The notes: generated by a model from the sequence alone, not told the origin. Numbered from the stretch's first letter, positions 43,691 to 58,780 are shown. The stretch: 64,000 bases of DNA from Panulirus ornatus (GCF_036320965.1 NC_092225.1:2018756-2082755), one strand, 5' to 3'. Numbers and translations: made by a program.

Positions 43691-43899
43691 TCTGGTCGCA
43701 CCGTTACAGCCATTCACGAAGAACTGATCGTGAGGTCTGTCATCGTTTATCCTCAGTGGTGTCCAAAGCAACATCTGCCAGCCTCTTTGTTTGGCTCAGT
43801 TTCCTTGTCCCATATCATTTAGTTCTGGCCTGATGCATGTTGTGAATTAGTTACTGAACATTTCCTTCAGCTCAAAGTTAAATCCTATTTTTTTTTTTT

Positions 43900-45160
43900 T
43901 TTTTTTTTTGCATATGGGCAGTTTTCTTCTTGATAATTCTCATGTGGTGGAGCTTTGGTGACATTAGAAATGTTTTCGACTGGCAAGTCCTTCTCCCACA
44001 CCAGACTCCTCTAGTCATTTCGTCCATTCTCTGTGTCTCATACTAATTTTCTTTCTTTTTTCGTACATTTCCTCAGATTAGATTTCATCAGCCATGTATC
44101 TGGCCAACTGAGGAGCTCTTCTGGGTCTCTTTGCGATTTGATGCAATCCTCTCCATTCTTGACTTCTCTTCTGACCTTCGCACTACCCACAAGCATATCC
44201 CACCTGAATGAGGTGAGAGTTCGCTTCATCTGGTAAATAACTTACATAAATCAAGAATAATAGTGGTCTAAAGACTGCCCCCTGAGGTACGCCACTGGTG
44301 ACCTCCGCCCATTTCAAGAATGTTCCTGTCATCTTTGTTTCCTCCTTCTTCCTACCATTAAGGTAAGGGGACAGGAGACTCCTTTATCTAAACCTGAAGA
44401 CCCTACTTCTTCAGCAGCCTCGCGTGTAGTACAGGGTCAAATGCCTTCTAATGAACCAGATACACATAATTTACCCATCCTTGTCGTTTGTCCAAGGTGG
44501 AGCTCACTCTCATGGAAGCCTAACAAACTTGTCTCGTTTCGGTACTTTTTCCTTTACAACTAATCATCCATTCCCTTTCTGCTTATCACCTTTATTATTC
44601 TACCGACTAGACTTCTTAGTGAGACTGGTTTATGGTTTTCTTTCTTGAATCTAAGACAGACAAAATATTTGCCCTATTTTGCCTCACCTTTGGCATTACC
44701 CCTTCCTCTAGAGACATATTGAATATTAATTCAAGCGGCGCGTCAAACATACTTCATGCCCGTTTAGCTCCTATAGAGGGATTTCATCCGGACTATGTGC
44801 CTTACATAGATCAAGTGCATTTTGACAACTTGATTATGTCTCACCTGGTAATCAATGTCTATTCCCTGTCTCTGGTGGTAGGGCGATGATGTTCTCCATT
44901 TTGAAAACACTTATGACTTTATCATTCATTTCCTTGCATATTGCATCATGATCATTCCTAGTTATCCGTTTTGAATCCCTTAGCCTAATTACCTGCTCGT
45001 CACCCGATAGGGTACAAATGGGAATGGGAATACGAAGCAAGTTTTGAGGATGACAGAAATAAATGCAAGATGTGTTTAGCGGAAGATAAGAGTAAACGTT
45101 AGCATTATATTGAAGGATGTAACATAGCATTTGGGTTTGAATTAAGGGAAATACAATCAT
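43900..45160 (-). pseudogene. CR1/jockey-like LINE reverse transcriptase relic (J2)
   Basis: Minus-strand pieces in the normal order: ICKEMNDKVISVFKMEN (near 44,900-44,950), a LEEGV-type block near 44,710, SLRSLVGRI near 44,600, motif A KAFDPVLHARLLKK (44,417-44,448), motif B VTSGVPQGAVFRPLLFLIY (44,250-44,306), then GSAKVRREVKNGEDC and WLMKSNLRKC (44,070-44,215). The catalytic FADD has decayed to LVGS. Several stops and frameshifts show a dead copy. A T23 run lies at 43,889-43,911. This is a separate LINE clade from the R-LINE. Confidence 0.75.
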
Positions 45161-45277
45161 CAGTACTGCACTAATGAAACTGTTAAACTCTGGTGGTAAT
45201 GTATGTGCATTTAGATAATTAGTGCCTCAAAATGTAAAGCCAGTTACACTTGTTAAAGCTATGATACAAGAACCTCA

Positions 45278-45279
<2 letters not shown>

Positions 45280-45335
<56 letters not shown>
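45280..45335. repeat. (AT)n microsatellite
   Basis: (AT)n run at the tail side of mini element S6. Confidence 0.95.
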
Positions 45336-45337
<2 letters not shown>

Positions 45338-45340
45338 TTT

Positions 45341-46546
<1,206 letters not shown>

Positions 46547-46562
46547 TATATATAAATATATA

Positions 46563-46899
46563 TTACACATGACAGCTAGAGACTGAGTGTGAACGAATGT
46601 GGCCTTTGTTGTTTTTTCCTGGCGCTACCTCGCGCTCGCATGGGGGAAGGGGGTGCGATTTCATTTGTGGCAGGTTGGCGACATGAATGGATGAAGGCAG
46701 CAAGTATGAATATGTACACGTATATGTATGTATATGTCTATGTATGTATATGTATGTATACATTGAAATGTATAGGTATGTATATGTGCGTTTGTGGGCG
46801 TTTATGTATATACATGTGTATGTGGATGAGTTGGGCCATTCTTTCGCCTGCTTCCTTGTGCTACCTCGCTAACACGGGAGGCAGCGACTAAGTGTAATA

Positions 46900-46903
<4 letters not shown>
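46563..46903 (+). mobile_element. R-LINE long-type 3' UTR fragment (L11)
   Basis: Starts within the long 3' UTR at CATGACAGCTAGAGACTGAG and runs to the tail GTGCTACCTCGCTAACACGG, GGCAGCGACTAAG and an A-rich end. It has no coding part and is more diverged than L4. It lies head to head with L10 across about 16 bp of AT-rich sequence. Confidence 0.85.

Positions 46904-46964
<61 letters not shown>
46904..46964. repeat. (AT)n microsatellite
   Basis: (AT)n tail of L11. Confidence 0.95.
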
Positions 46965-46968
<4 letters not shown>

Positions 46969-47009
46969 TATTTATCTATTCTATATATATCTTTTTTTCT
47001 TTATTTACA

Positions 47010-47326
<317 letters not shown>

Positions 47327-47387
47327 TGAGCGAGCACTTTCATGGAACACATAATCCCCTCCGACAGCAGGAGTCGAGCCACTCCAA

Positions 47388-47454
47388 TTTGTGTGGGAGC
47401 TGGGGATGTTGGCTAGGCTATGATATCTGTTAGCTTACCCAGCTCCCACACAAA
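47388..47454. other. perfect 17-bp inverted repeat
   Basis: TTTGTGTGGGAGCTGGG at 47,388-47,404 and its exact complement CCCAGCTCCCACACAAA at 47,438-47,454, with a 33-nt loop. It directly abuts the 3' end of tRNA-SINE copy B. Confidence 0.85.
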
Positions 47455-47642
47455 ATATATGTCCTAGCCCAAGCCAGTTTCCAGTCTATCGACCAGCCCC
47501 AAGAGGAGGATGAACAACTGGGTTAACTGTGGACCCGCTGCCACGACCAGGATTCGAACCTATGCGGACTCGACCCCGGGCGGTTCATGAATGCGTCACG
47601 GTCAGTAAGGCAAAACGCTGCACCAGTGAGGTCCACATTCTT
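47455..47642 (-). mobile_element. tRNA-derived SINE (copy B)
   Basis: On the minus strand: GGACCTCACTGGTGCAGCG, TTACTGACCGTGACGC, the B-box-like GGTTCGAATCC, TGGTCGTGGC, AACCCAGTTGTTCATCC, GGGGCTGGTCGATAGACTGG and a tail GGCTTGGGCTAGGAC. It matches copies A and C block by block. The B-box is canonical. Confidence 0.82.
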
Positions 47643-47689
47643 CTTTGTGGAGACTTAGTGTATTAGTCACTGTGGATCAGTTCTCCTGG

Positions 47690-48300
47690 CTCTCACATGT
47701 TCGGTGCCTTGTTGATACAGGGAATTATCATGTATACATTCCAGGAACCTGCATCTCTATGACTATGTCTCCATGCGAAAAATTCTCTCAGTAGTCGAAA
47801 TCTACCATGACCAGAACGCTGTCGTTCCTGAGAAACAAAAGTCCTGCTGCATCCTCCATCATCTTGATTCTTCTTCGTTGTTTTCATAGTGCAGCTGCTT
47901 TGGGTCACTACAATTTCCAGTCGTAATTCTTTCCATTATGAATTGTTTGAGAGGCCATCCCTCATCATTCCCTGGAACTCGATGCTGATCCATATTTAGA
48001 GACAATCTACCTTCACCACTCTGTATAATTCGTGGTATTCCTTGGCTGGATATCTCTCAAGAGAGACTAATTTGTGCTTATCTTTAGTGAGGTTGGTCTC
48101 CAATACTACAACTGTATCCGGGTTGATCATCCTGACTCGGTCTACGAACTCTAGCCCTTTACTGTTTACTACCAGTTCGTCCGCATTTGTTTACGTGATT
48201 TTTAATCTGAGTCTTGAACCACTTGACAAACTTGTTCTCCCTGGGTTAGTATTGGGAGGGTTGCTTTGCCCTCTAGGCCTCATTAAATTCCTCCTTTTTT
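47690..48300 (-). pseudogene. CR1/jockey-like endonuclease relic (J3)
   Basis: Minus-strand pieces resemble the endonuclease of CR1-type LINEs: LLFLRNDSVLVMVDFDY (where a GDFNY motif is expected) and then HGDIVIEMQVPG in shifted frames near 47,740-47,860, with a TDNSGVSMIN-like region at 48,100-48,150 that I could not align. Many stops. Moderate to low certainty. Confidence 0.4.
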
Positions 48301-48564
48301 CTTCCTCCCTGAGTGGATGCCTTATCTCTATCTCTCTCTTTTTCTCTCTTGCTCCTCCCTCGGTCTATCTCTTTTAAGGAACGCCCCTCTGAAATCATCC
48401 TTTTTGGCGAGTTTCTTAGCCTGTTTTAGCACCTTCTGGCCACACATCTCCATATCAGAGGTGTCTATCAGTGGCCGACCCTTTGTACCTTGCCTTTATC
48501 TACTGATTCTCTCAGCTTCTTTTATGTTTATTCTTGCATCAAGCAAGTCCACTGCACCAAGCAG

Positions 48565-48830
48565 CCTTCTAACTTCTTCCTCACCTCTTCTCTTCCCTTA
48601 CCTCATCTTCCCCTTCCTTACATCTTCTTCCTCTTCCACCGCTTCTTCCTCTTCCTTACCTCTTCTTCCTTTTCCTTACCTCTTCTTCCCCTTCCTTACA
48701 TCTTCTTCCTCTTCTACCGCTTCTTCCTCTTCCTTACCTCCTCTTCCCGTCCCTTACCTCCTCTTCCCCTTCCTTATCTCTTCCTCTTCTTCCTTACCTC
48801 TTCTTCCCCTTCCTTATCACTTCTTCCATC
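48565..48830. repeat. CTTCTTCC polypyrimidine array
   Basis: Units of about 20-24 bp around CTCTTCTTCCCCTTCCTTAC, all pyrimidine except single A residues. Confidence 0.9.
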
Positions 48831-49089
48831 ATTGCTTAGATGATCTTCATCTATCCCATTGACCGTAACTGACCTCCGTCTGTTGGTCGTAGTTGATTCT
48901 TTCCTAAATTTATTGTCACGTTTTATTTTATTACATCATCATATTACTTTGAAAACATGAATGCTATAGGTATACGCGCATCTTGTAACGTATTCAACTT
49001 TTCAGTTAATTTATTAGGAGAACTAAATTTCCTCAGATTGTATCCGCCTCCCACTTTATATAATCTATAAGCATGATCGATTGCGTGTA
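48831..49089. other. no recognised feature
   Basis: Low-copy AT-rich sequence. Confidence 0.4.
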
Positions 49090-50240
49090 TAATCACCTAT
49101 TTGTACGGTACAGGAAGGGAATCTTATTCGCATGGGGCCCCCTTCTCTAGAACATTCTCTGTTATCATATAACTTTCTAAATTTCATATACTTTATTCAA
49201 GTCATCATCACTCATGCTATGAAAATACTTCTTCACTCCTTTCTTAACAAGTTCCCTGCTCCATTTCATGTTATGTCGTCCTCTGTATGTCCTGTCCCCA
49301 CAATCTCTCGAACTGTTACTGTCTACGTCATCAGCACTTAACGTTTTCTGTGGTCGAACTTCATCAGCTGTGTGTTAGACCAGCACTGGAGCTTGTCCTG
49401 GTCCCATTATAGGTGGATGCAGTTCTCTTCGCCTTGTTCTTTCCTTGTGACTTTGCCGTCACCGGGAAACATACTCAGGGAGGAGTGCAGTCCATCCAGC
49501 AATTTACTCGCACAGATCAAGAAGAGATTATGACCTCAGTCCATTTCGAGAAGGCTCTACTGACTTACATATGACATTTGTTCAATTCTGTGAAGGTAAT
49601 CTTTTATGTATCAATGCAATCTCCCTCTTATTCTTGCCTGAAGATACAACTTCTTTACCATCCTTTTGTGTGGTACAGTATCACATGCTTTCTCGCTCTC
49701 CAAATACAGACGATCCATCCAGAGGTTCGTTAGATATGATCTCCATTCCTGAGACCATGCTGTCTCTCACTTAGGTACCTTTACATTGGATGAAATCATC
49801 CATTTGCTTTCAGAGTAACTTTTCCAGTACAGTACAAACCGAGCTAGTTACGGAGTCTGGTCTGTGGTTAAGCGCCTCCTCACGGTATCCTGTCTTCCAC
49901 TGAGTCCCTTGGCACTTTACATTTATCCAGCAACATCCTGAAACACATATCAAGTGGTATGTCAAGTGTATTTGCAGATATCTTAAGCTCATATGGAGAT
50001 ATTTCATCGGGACCATGAGCCTCATATGAGTCAAGTCCCTTTTGTAAAATGTTTACGTCTCTAGATACAGCAGTGCTGACTAAGATCTATTTCATCTCAC
50101 CGTTGTTAGGATTATTGTATCTTCTAGTATGAAAACACTTTGGAATTTGTCATTTAATTTCTCGCATCGCAATAGATCATCTACAACTCTTTTCTACTTA
50201 AAAAGAATAGTCTTATCTGTTTGTAGACACGCCGATGAAT
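49090..50240 (-). pseudogene. CR1/jockey-like LINE reverse transcriptase relic (J4)
   Basis: Minus-strand order: AHGPDEISPYELK (near 49,985-50,025), NHRPDSV, motif A EKACDTVPHKRMVKKL (49,655-49,695), then KVTRKEQGEENCIHL and QLMKFDHRK (49,345-49,475), then RGRHNMKWSRELVKKGVKKY and DDDLNKVYEI (49,190-49,290). The order is that of a complete RT plus C-terminal domain. Motif B and the catalytic aspartates are not readable, and there are many stops and frame changes. Confidence 0.72.
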
Positions 50241-51089
50241 TTGCCACCTTCCTACACCTAGGAGACTGATTCATTCATTTCCTTGGCAAGATAGAAACTG
50301 CTGGTTACCGGGGTAATATATATTCTGAGAAAAACTCATACTATTACATCCATCATATCATATCATATACTGTATATTCATGTACAACAAATAGTTGACA
50401 GACGCATATACACAGTTGAGAATAAGTCACTCATATCCTTACCAGGATAGGAATTACCGGATGCTGAAGTAATATATTTTCGGGAGAATGTTTTATTGTT
50501 GAACATGAAGGTTGTGTTGGCAATATGGGAAGTCTGAAGAGGATAAAATGGTTGAAGTAAATAGTCATACTACAGACCTGTGCCACTCCACAGTTCTCTC
50601 TTTCTTGCTCGTTATAAGACAACTTGAGCCTAATGAATTTGTGGAAAACTTTCAGACTGTTTCCTGTTTTGTCTATAACACTGTTTCTCTCACATTTTTC
50701 CTCCTTTCTTAACCTGTTATAGTCGTGTCTTGTTCTCCTGCACCGTGCAAATGCTTGCTGGCTAGTTTATCGGCTGCTTTTTTCCCCATAACACGTCAAT
50801 ATAAGTTTCTTTGGTTTTGACAACTTTTACTGAACTATTCCTCCCTTATTTCCCTACGTTCTGTTTCTGAGGTTAAAAGGACCCATGTTCCTGCCCCTTG
50901 CTTATAGATGTCAGTGAACCTTTCACCACAGTACCCTAGCTTGGGCTACAGAAAAATCCGTTCTCAAATAATGTTGTCATAGAGTGCTTGAGTCCTGTAT
51001 AATTTCAACGACTATATTCCCTCTATGAGTTAGGTTCATGGTTGCTCTTTATGCATTCTTATTTACCACATAATCACATTCCAGCAATG
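50241..51089. other. no clear feature; weak imperfect repeat
   Basis: TACCGGGGTAATATATATTC near 50,308 and TACCGGATGCTGAAGTAATA near 50,455 look like an imperfect direct repeat. The rest may be further LINE remains, but I could not align it. Confidence 0.35.
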
Positions 51090-51460
51090 CATGACCATTT
51101 CTTCCAATTGGTGTATCATGCATATTATGTATATTCTCAATATCCAAGCTGCTATGTGTGAGATGAGATCTGATGATTATGTTATTTCATTTCTTCTGTC
51201 TCTCGTATGCTCATCCTCACCTGGTATGGGATATTTTCATACATGCACTACAGGAACTTGTCTCCATGACTTTCTATCTCCATGGGAATCCAGGTTTCTC
51301 CAGTCACTCTATAACACAAATCTCCCACTATCACTACTTCACCATCTTTGGGAAGTACGAATTTTACTGCTTCATGTACCATCCACATTGTTCCAGTTTT
51401 GTTATCATCGTATCTTTACTTTGGTTCATTAAAATTCTTTGAAAGATTACATACCACCAA
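51090..51460 (-). pseudogene. CR1/jockey-like endonuclease relic (J5)
   Basis: Minus-strand translation in shifting frames gives LPKDGEVVIVGD followed by WRNLDSHGDRKSWRQVPVVHV (51,240-51,365), which fits the VVxGDFN...H...SWxxxxxLLDVV region of CR1-type endonucleases. Short and decayed. Confidence 0.5.
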
Positions 51461-51525
51461 CACCATTATGCCCTAGTTTCCTCAGTTAATTTTCCCCTAA
51501 GTATTGCTTAAATGGGCCATTTACA

Positions 51526-51526
<1 letters not shown>

Positions 51527-51576
<50 letters not shown>

Positions 51577-51594
51577 ACACACACACACAGGGCT
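51527..51594. repeat. (AC)n microsatellite
   Basis: An AC run with one AG interruption, immediately before the J6 fragment. Confidence 0.95.
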
Positions 51595-51940
51595 ATAACT
51601 AGAGCATGCTTCTCAAACTTGGTCACCGCACCTTAAGATACACAAAAAGTTAATAGAGAAGGTCCAGAGGAGAGCAACAAAGTTCCAGAATCAAGTAAAC
51701 TAATTTACAGGAAAACGTTACAAGCTTATAAAATTGCCCATCTTGGAAGAGAGAAGTGAACAATTCTACGAACGATGTCGCAATAGAGCAGCAACCAGAG
51801 GACATAACATGAAAATGAGCAGGAAATTTGCTGAAAACGATTTAATAAGTAGATTTACAGTGCACGGGTTGGGGATGAAATACATGAAATGACTGACTAC
51901 ATGATTAATGTAGTCACATTACAGAAATTTAAGAAATGAT
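51595..51940 (+). pseudogene. CR1/jockey-like LINE C-terminal relic (J6)
   Basis: Plus-strand pieces: LGHRTLRYTKS where WSPHLKIHKK is expected, LIEKVQRRATKFQNQ, KLPILEERSEQFYERC, then RGHNMKMSRKFAEN. This is the segment after RT motif E in CR1/jockey-like elements. Stops interrupt it. It begins at the (AC)n run. Confidence 0.68.
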
Positions 51941-51970
51941 AATAGGAAATCATAGATGAATGCACACGCA

Positions 51971-52112
51971 CTTTCTACTGGTCTTTGTGATGTAGTGGTT
52001 AACGTTAGTGATCCTACGTCAACATCGGCCCCTTCGAGGTCAGGCCCACATAGGTTCGATTCCAGGATGTGGCAGTCGCCCCAAACCCAACCCAGGTGTT
52101 CCTCCTAACACC
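51971..52112 (+). mobile_element. tRNA-derived SINE (copy C)
   Basis: GATGTAGTGGTTAACGTTAG (A-box-like), the B-box-like GGTTCGATTCC, AGGATGTGGC, CCCAACCCAGGTGTTCCTCC, then a poly(C) run and (AC)n where the tail should continue. It is inserted between two CR1/jockey-like C-terminal fragments (J6 and J7). Confidence 0.78.
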
Positions 52113-52139
52113 CCCCCCCCCCCACACACACACACACAG

Positions 52140-52440
52140 GAGGATAGCATAGGTGGTACCAGAATTAAGAGAGATGAATTACAGGAAAAGTCGAGAAGCT
52201 TATTGTGAACAAGAGAAGAGTGAGGGATGACGTAATCATAACCTTCACGCTTTTAAAGCAGGCCGGTGATGTAAACAGTAAACAATTCTCATAAAGATGA
52301 AGCGATAGAACAACCAGGGGACAAGGGAGGATATGAAGCACGGGGCTTAATGGAAGAATAAAGAATAACCAAGTACTGTTCTGTTACATAAGAATGGAGG
52401 ATGACTGGAGTGAACTGTACAGTGTATAAGAATCTAAAAT
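52140..52440 (+). pseudogene. CR1/jockey-like LINE C-terminal relic (J7)
   Basis: Plus-strand pieces: GGTRIKRDELQEKSRSL (where the VPGLRxLxYEERLRxL region is expected), RRVRDDVIITFTLLKQ, and near 52,400 DWSELYSV in place of DDWNKLPEEV. Heavily decayed. Confidence 0.55.
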
Positions 52441-52535
52441 GTTGTGCACTGTGGAGAATGATCAAATCTGAGTTCCTTAGAGTGAAAAACTCCCTCCTCG
52501 CACAGTACCCATTTATCGACTATTCCCGGGGATGA

Positions 52536-52537
<2 letters not shown>

Positions 52538-52575
<38 letters not shown>

Positions 52576-52585
52576 GTGTGTGTGT
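52538..52585. repeat. (TG)n microsatellite
   Basis: A TG run with one CG interruption. Confidence 0.95.
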
Positions 52586-52683
52586 ACGAATAAAAACACG
52601 GTACGTTCAGAAATGCAAGAGACAAGGCAAAATTACTGTAAAACTCCTTCCCTGTTACATCCAGGTAGTATTTACAAACACCG

Positions 52684-52812
<129 letters not shown>

Positions 52813-52814
52813 GA

Positions 52815-54262
<1,448 letters not shown>

Positions 54263-54384
54263 TAGAGAATGTTCAAAGATAAGTGGCCCCACAAGTGTAG
54301 AATTTCTTCTCCGTACCGTATATATAGTTAACAAATGGAGAATTACAGACGCAAAGACACACACACGCGAGCGCGCGCAAGACT

Positions 54385-55330
54385 CGGTGTCACTATCTTC
54401 GTAAACTTCACTCAGGCTTTCGACTTGGTAAACCATAACATCATCATAAAGAAATCATCGACCTTGGACCATGTGGGCGTCTCGTCTCTTAGCTGGCGGA
54501 CCGAGGTTGGATGGGGGGGGGGGGGCGCGCCTATCACTTTGACATCACTACCCGTAACGTGTAGTGCACCACATGGCACCAAGATGAGGCCACTCTGCTT
54601 CCTCATCCTTATCAATGACGCCTAAGGCTCTTCATCACATCATTAACCACCTTCAGGAGTGGACTGCGGCCAATGAAGTCACCGCCAACCATACTAAGAC
54701 TTTGATGATGCACTTAAACCAGTGTGCAGACAATATCCTGCCCACAGACATCACACGAGACCCCGACATCCTCCGGTTTGTCAGAGACTTTAAACTTCTT
54801 GATGTCACTATGGACGACGGTTTAAACTGGAAGTCATAATCAGTATTATCATCAAACCTTCCTCATACCGTTTGTACCTCCTTCGTCGACTGAAATAGCT
54901 TGGCGTCCCACCATTTGAAGTTAGGGATGTCTATACCGTCTCTATCTACCTATCACCTATGTATACTTAGCCTGGTCCTCCTCACTCACATTTATACAAA
55001 GGGGAAAACTAGAAAGAACACAGGAAAGGGCATTCACAATCATCCTAGGCTCATCTTACACCAGCTACTAAGAGAGTTTCATCTTGCTGGAGCCTCATCT
55101 TGCTGAACCTGTTCACTCTCTCCGACCAACACCAGCAGCTCACACGGCAGTTTGGCAGTAAACTGCTGACACCCACGTCACAGAAACCTCCTACCCCTGA
55201 CGACCTTCCACTACGGACCGCCGCTCGTCACCACATTTAACTTATCATAATCAGAGCTCGTACAGACAGATGCCTACCATTATGAGCGTCATAAACAATC
55301 CATTGAACAAGTGCATAGATAAACAAGGAA
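54385..55330 (+). pseudogene. second type of jockey-like LINE RT relic (K1)
   Basis: A different element from J1-J8. Plus-strand pieces: VNFTQAFDLVNHNIIIKK (motif A, 54,400-54,450), VTCSAPHGTKMRPLCFLILINDA (motif B, 54,556-54,624), HHIINHLQEWTAANEV and NHTKTLMMHLNQ (54,630-54,720), RDFKLLDVTMDDGLNWKS (54,785-54,838), then LYLLRRLK, GVPPFEVRDVYT and near 55,210 DLPLRTAARHHI. The catalytic YVDD segment between LINDA and the HLQEW block is missing, apparently deleted. A G11 run breaks the frame near 54,510. The C-terminus ends near the RTDRC block at 55,262. Dead copy. Confidence 0.75.
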
Positions 55331-55799
55331 ACAGCTCAGTTTTCTCTTAGTTAGGCTGTTATGTTAATTACTGTATTATTGTAACTTATCATCACATAGT
55401 GTTCAGCTGTGTGTATAAAATATAAATCATAGTATTTACTCTGTAAACATTCTTGTATATCTGCTACCGTGATCATCTAGATGTACCTCACTCACGTGCT
55501 TATCCAGAGCCTTAAAGTATCCAGCACACCTTGATCTTAACCTCTTTTATGGTTAGTTAACTAGTTACTATCATGGCCTCCCACGTCTGTAATAGCTATG
55601 ATATCCCAACTGTGTATTTTTAGCAGAATGGCTGACTACATTAAAAATAAAAACGTTATTCATTCATTTTACGTTCAGTAAATACAAACGTATTCGTCTT
55701 CTTCCATTAGATGTTATAAAATTTAAGTTGTTCAGTTGTCTGAGGAACATACAGCCTCAGGCAAACACAAAACACTCCGACCGGGAAAACATGCATCTC
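55331..55799. other. AT-rich sequence after K1
   Basis: Could be the 3' UTR of K1 (TATAAAATATAAATCATAG near 55,418) followed by low-copy sequence. No gene recognised. Confidence 0.4.
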
Positions 55800-56527
55800 T
55801 CATCGTAAGCGTGGGCCTTGCAACACAAACAGGAATCTCTCAACACAAATACAGCCCTGCAACACAAATACAGCCCTTTTAACACAAGCATTGGTCCCTT
55901 TATACTAACAGGCATCCCCCAATTCAAGCTCGAACCCTTCAAAACAAGCAAGGCACCTAAACACAGGTACAGGCCCCTCAAGCAAATAACACCTCTCAAC
56001 CCAAGAACAGGCCCGTGGGTGGGTACGAGCACGGGTCTCTGAAAACAAGCACCAGCACTTAACACGTGCATGTGTCTCTCAACATAGGCACGCACCGCTA
56101 ATCACAAACACAGCCCCGTCAACACAAGTACGCACTCTTGAACACAAGCACAGATCTTTCAGCACAAGCACAAGCCCCTCTACATAACCACGCATATCGC
56201 AACACATGAATGCATCCCTCAAGAAAATCACAAAACAGACCCCTTAACACAAACATGCCTCCCTCAACACAACCATAGGTCCTTTGACACAAGCAAATGC
56301 GCACCCCTGAACTCAGGGACTGGCCTCTCAACACAAGTATGGACCTTTAGGCATATGCACGAACCCTTTCAACACAAGCGCAGGCCACTTAACACTAGCA
56401 GAAGTCCCTCATCAAAAACATGAATTCCTCAATACAACCACAGACCTCTCAACACAAGTACAAGACCCTCAACATAAGTATGTGTCTCTCAACATAAGCA
56501 TCTGCCTCTCAATATAAGCATATGCCC
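55800..56527. repeat. degenerate CTCAACACAAGCACAG array
   Basis: Diverged units of about 25-30 bp containing CTCAACACAAGCACAGGCCC. It shares CTCAACACAAG with the homogeneous array that follows, so it is probably its ancestor. Confidence 0.8.
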
Positions 56528-58320
56528 TTCAACACAAGAATGATCACCTCAACACAAGAATGATCACCTCAACACAAGAATGATCACCTCAACACAAGAA
56601 TGATCTCTCAACACAAGAATGATCACCTCAACACAAGAATGATCACCTCAACACAAGAATGATCACCTCAACACAAGAATGATCTCTCAACACAAGAATG
56701 ATCACCTCAACACAAGAATGATCCCTCAACACAAGAATGATCACCTCAACACAAGAATGATCCCTCAACACAAGAATGATCCCTCAACACAAGAATGATC
56801 ACCTCAACACAAGAATGATCACCTCAACACAAGAATGATCACCTCAACACAAGAATGATCTCTCAACACAAGAATGATCACCTCAACACAAGAATGATCA
56901 CCTCAACACAAGAATGATCACCTCAACACAAGAATGATCTCTCAACACAAGAATGATCACCTCAACACAAGAATGATCACCTCAACACAAGAATGATCAC
57001 CTCAACACAAGAATGATCACCTCAACACAAGAATGATCCCTCAACACAAGAATGATCACCTCAACACAAGAATGATCACCTCAACACAAGAATGATCACC
57101 TCAACACAAGAATGATCACCTCAACACAAGAATGATCACCTCAACACAAGAATGATCACCTCAACACAAGAATGATCACCTCAACACAAGAATGATCACC
57201 TCAACACAAGAATGATCTCCTCAACACAAGAATGATCACCTCAACACAAGAATGATCACCTCAACACAAGAATGATCACCTCAACACAAGAATGATCACC
57301 TCAACACAAGAATGATCTCTCAACACAAGAATGATCACCTCAACACAAGAATGATCACCTCAACACAAGAATGATCCCTCAACACAAGAATGATCACCTC
57401 AACACAAGAATGATCACCTCAACACAAGAATGATCACCTCAACACAAGAATGATCACCTCAACACAAGAATGATCACCTCAACACAAGAATGATCCCTCA
57501 ACACAAGAATGATCCCTCAACACAAGAATGATCACCTCAACACAAGAATGATCACCTCAACACAAGAATGATCACCTCAACACAAGAATGATCTCTCAAC
57601 ACAAGAATGATCACCTCAACACAAGAATGATCTCTCAACACAAGAATGATCACCTCAACACAAGAATGATCACCTCAACACAAGAATGATCTCTCAACAC
57701 AAGAATGATCCCTCAACACAAGAATGATCCCTCAACACAAGAATGATCCCTCAACACAAGAATGATCTCTCAACACAAGAATGATCTCTCAACACAAGAA
57801 TGATCACCTCAACACAAGAATGATCCCTCAACACAAGAATGATCACCTCAACACAAGAATGATCACCTCAACACAAGAATGATCACCTCAACACAAGAAT
57901 GATCACCTCAACACAAGAATGATCACCTCAACACAAGAATGATCACCTCAACACAAGAATGATCTCTCAACACAAGAATGATCTCTCAACACAAGAATGA
58001 TCACCTCAACACAAGAATGATCACCTCAACACAAGAATGATCACCTCAACACAAGAATGATCACCTCAACACAAGAATGATCACCTCAACACAAGAATGA
58101 TCCCTCAACACAAGAATGATCACCTCAACACAAGAATGATCCCTCAACACAAGAATGATCCCTCAACACAAGAATGATCACCTCAACACAAGAATGATCA
58201 CCTCAACACAAGAATGATCACCTCAACACAAGAATGATCTCTCAACACAAGAATGATCACCTCAACACAAGAATGATCACCTCAACACAAGAATGATCAC
58301 CTCAACACAAGAATGATCCC
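56528..58320. repeat. 19/20-bp tandem array (about 90 units)
   Basis: The units are AACACAAGAATGATCACCTC (20 bp) and two 19-bp forms ending in TCTCTC and TCCCTC. They are mixed irregularly with almost no other differences. Because 19 and 20 are mixed, no long frame stays open. One unit with TCTCCTC occurs near 57,214. The homogeneity shows recent expansion. Confidence 0.97.
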
Positions 58321-58780
58321 TCAACACAAACACTGGCCCCTCAAGAGAAGCATTGGCTCCATAACAGAAATAAGGAGCTCTTAAGACGAGCAAGGCTCAC
58401 TCAACGCAAACACAAATCCCATAACACAAGCACGCACCCCTCAACACAAACATGGGTACCCCCTAACACAAGCGCGGGTCCCTTAACTCAAACGCAGGCC
58501 CTTCTTCACAAACATGCATCTTACAACACAAGCACAGTTCCATCAAGCCAAGCATGGGCCCCTCAACACTTTTATGTACCCCTCGGAGCAAGCACGGGCC
58601 GCTCAACACATGCATGCACCCCTCGGAGCAAGCACGGGCCCCTCAACACATGCATGCACCCCTCAAAGCAAGCACGGGCCCCTCAACACATGCATGCACC
58701 CCTCAAAGCAAGCACGGGCCCCTCAACACATGCATGCACCCCTCAAAGCAAGCACGGGCCCCTCAACAGAAGCACGCACC
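58321..58780. repeat. array edge with 40-bp dimer units
   Basis: Degenerate units (CTCAACACAAACATGGG) lead into about five units of 40 bp, CCTCAAAGCAAGCACGGGCC plus CCTCAACACATGCATGCACC (58,581-58,780). This is a dimer of the same 20-bp family. Confidence 0.85.

Noticed and set aside
56528..58320. CRISPR or satellite with spacers
   Set aside because: Units of 19/20 bp are contiguous; there are no spacers.
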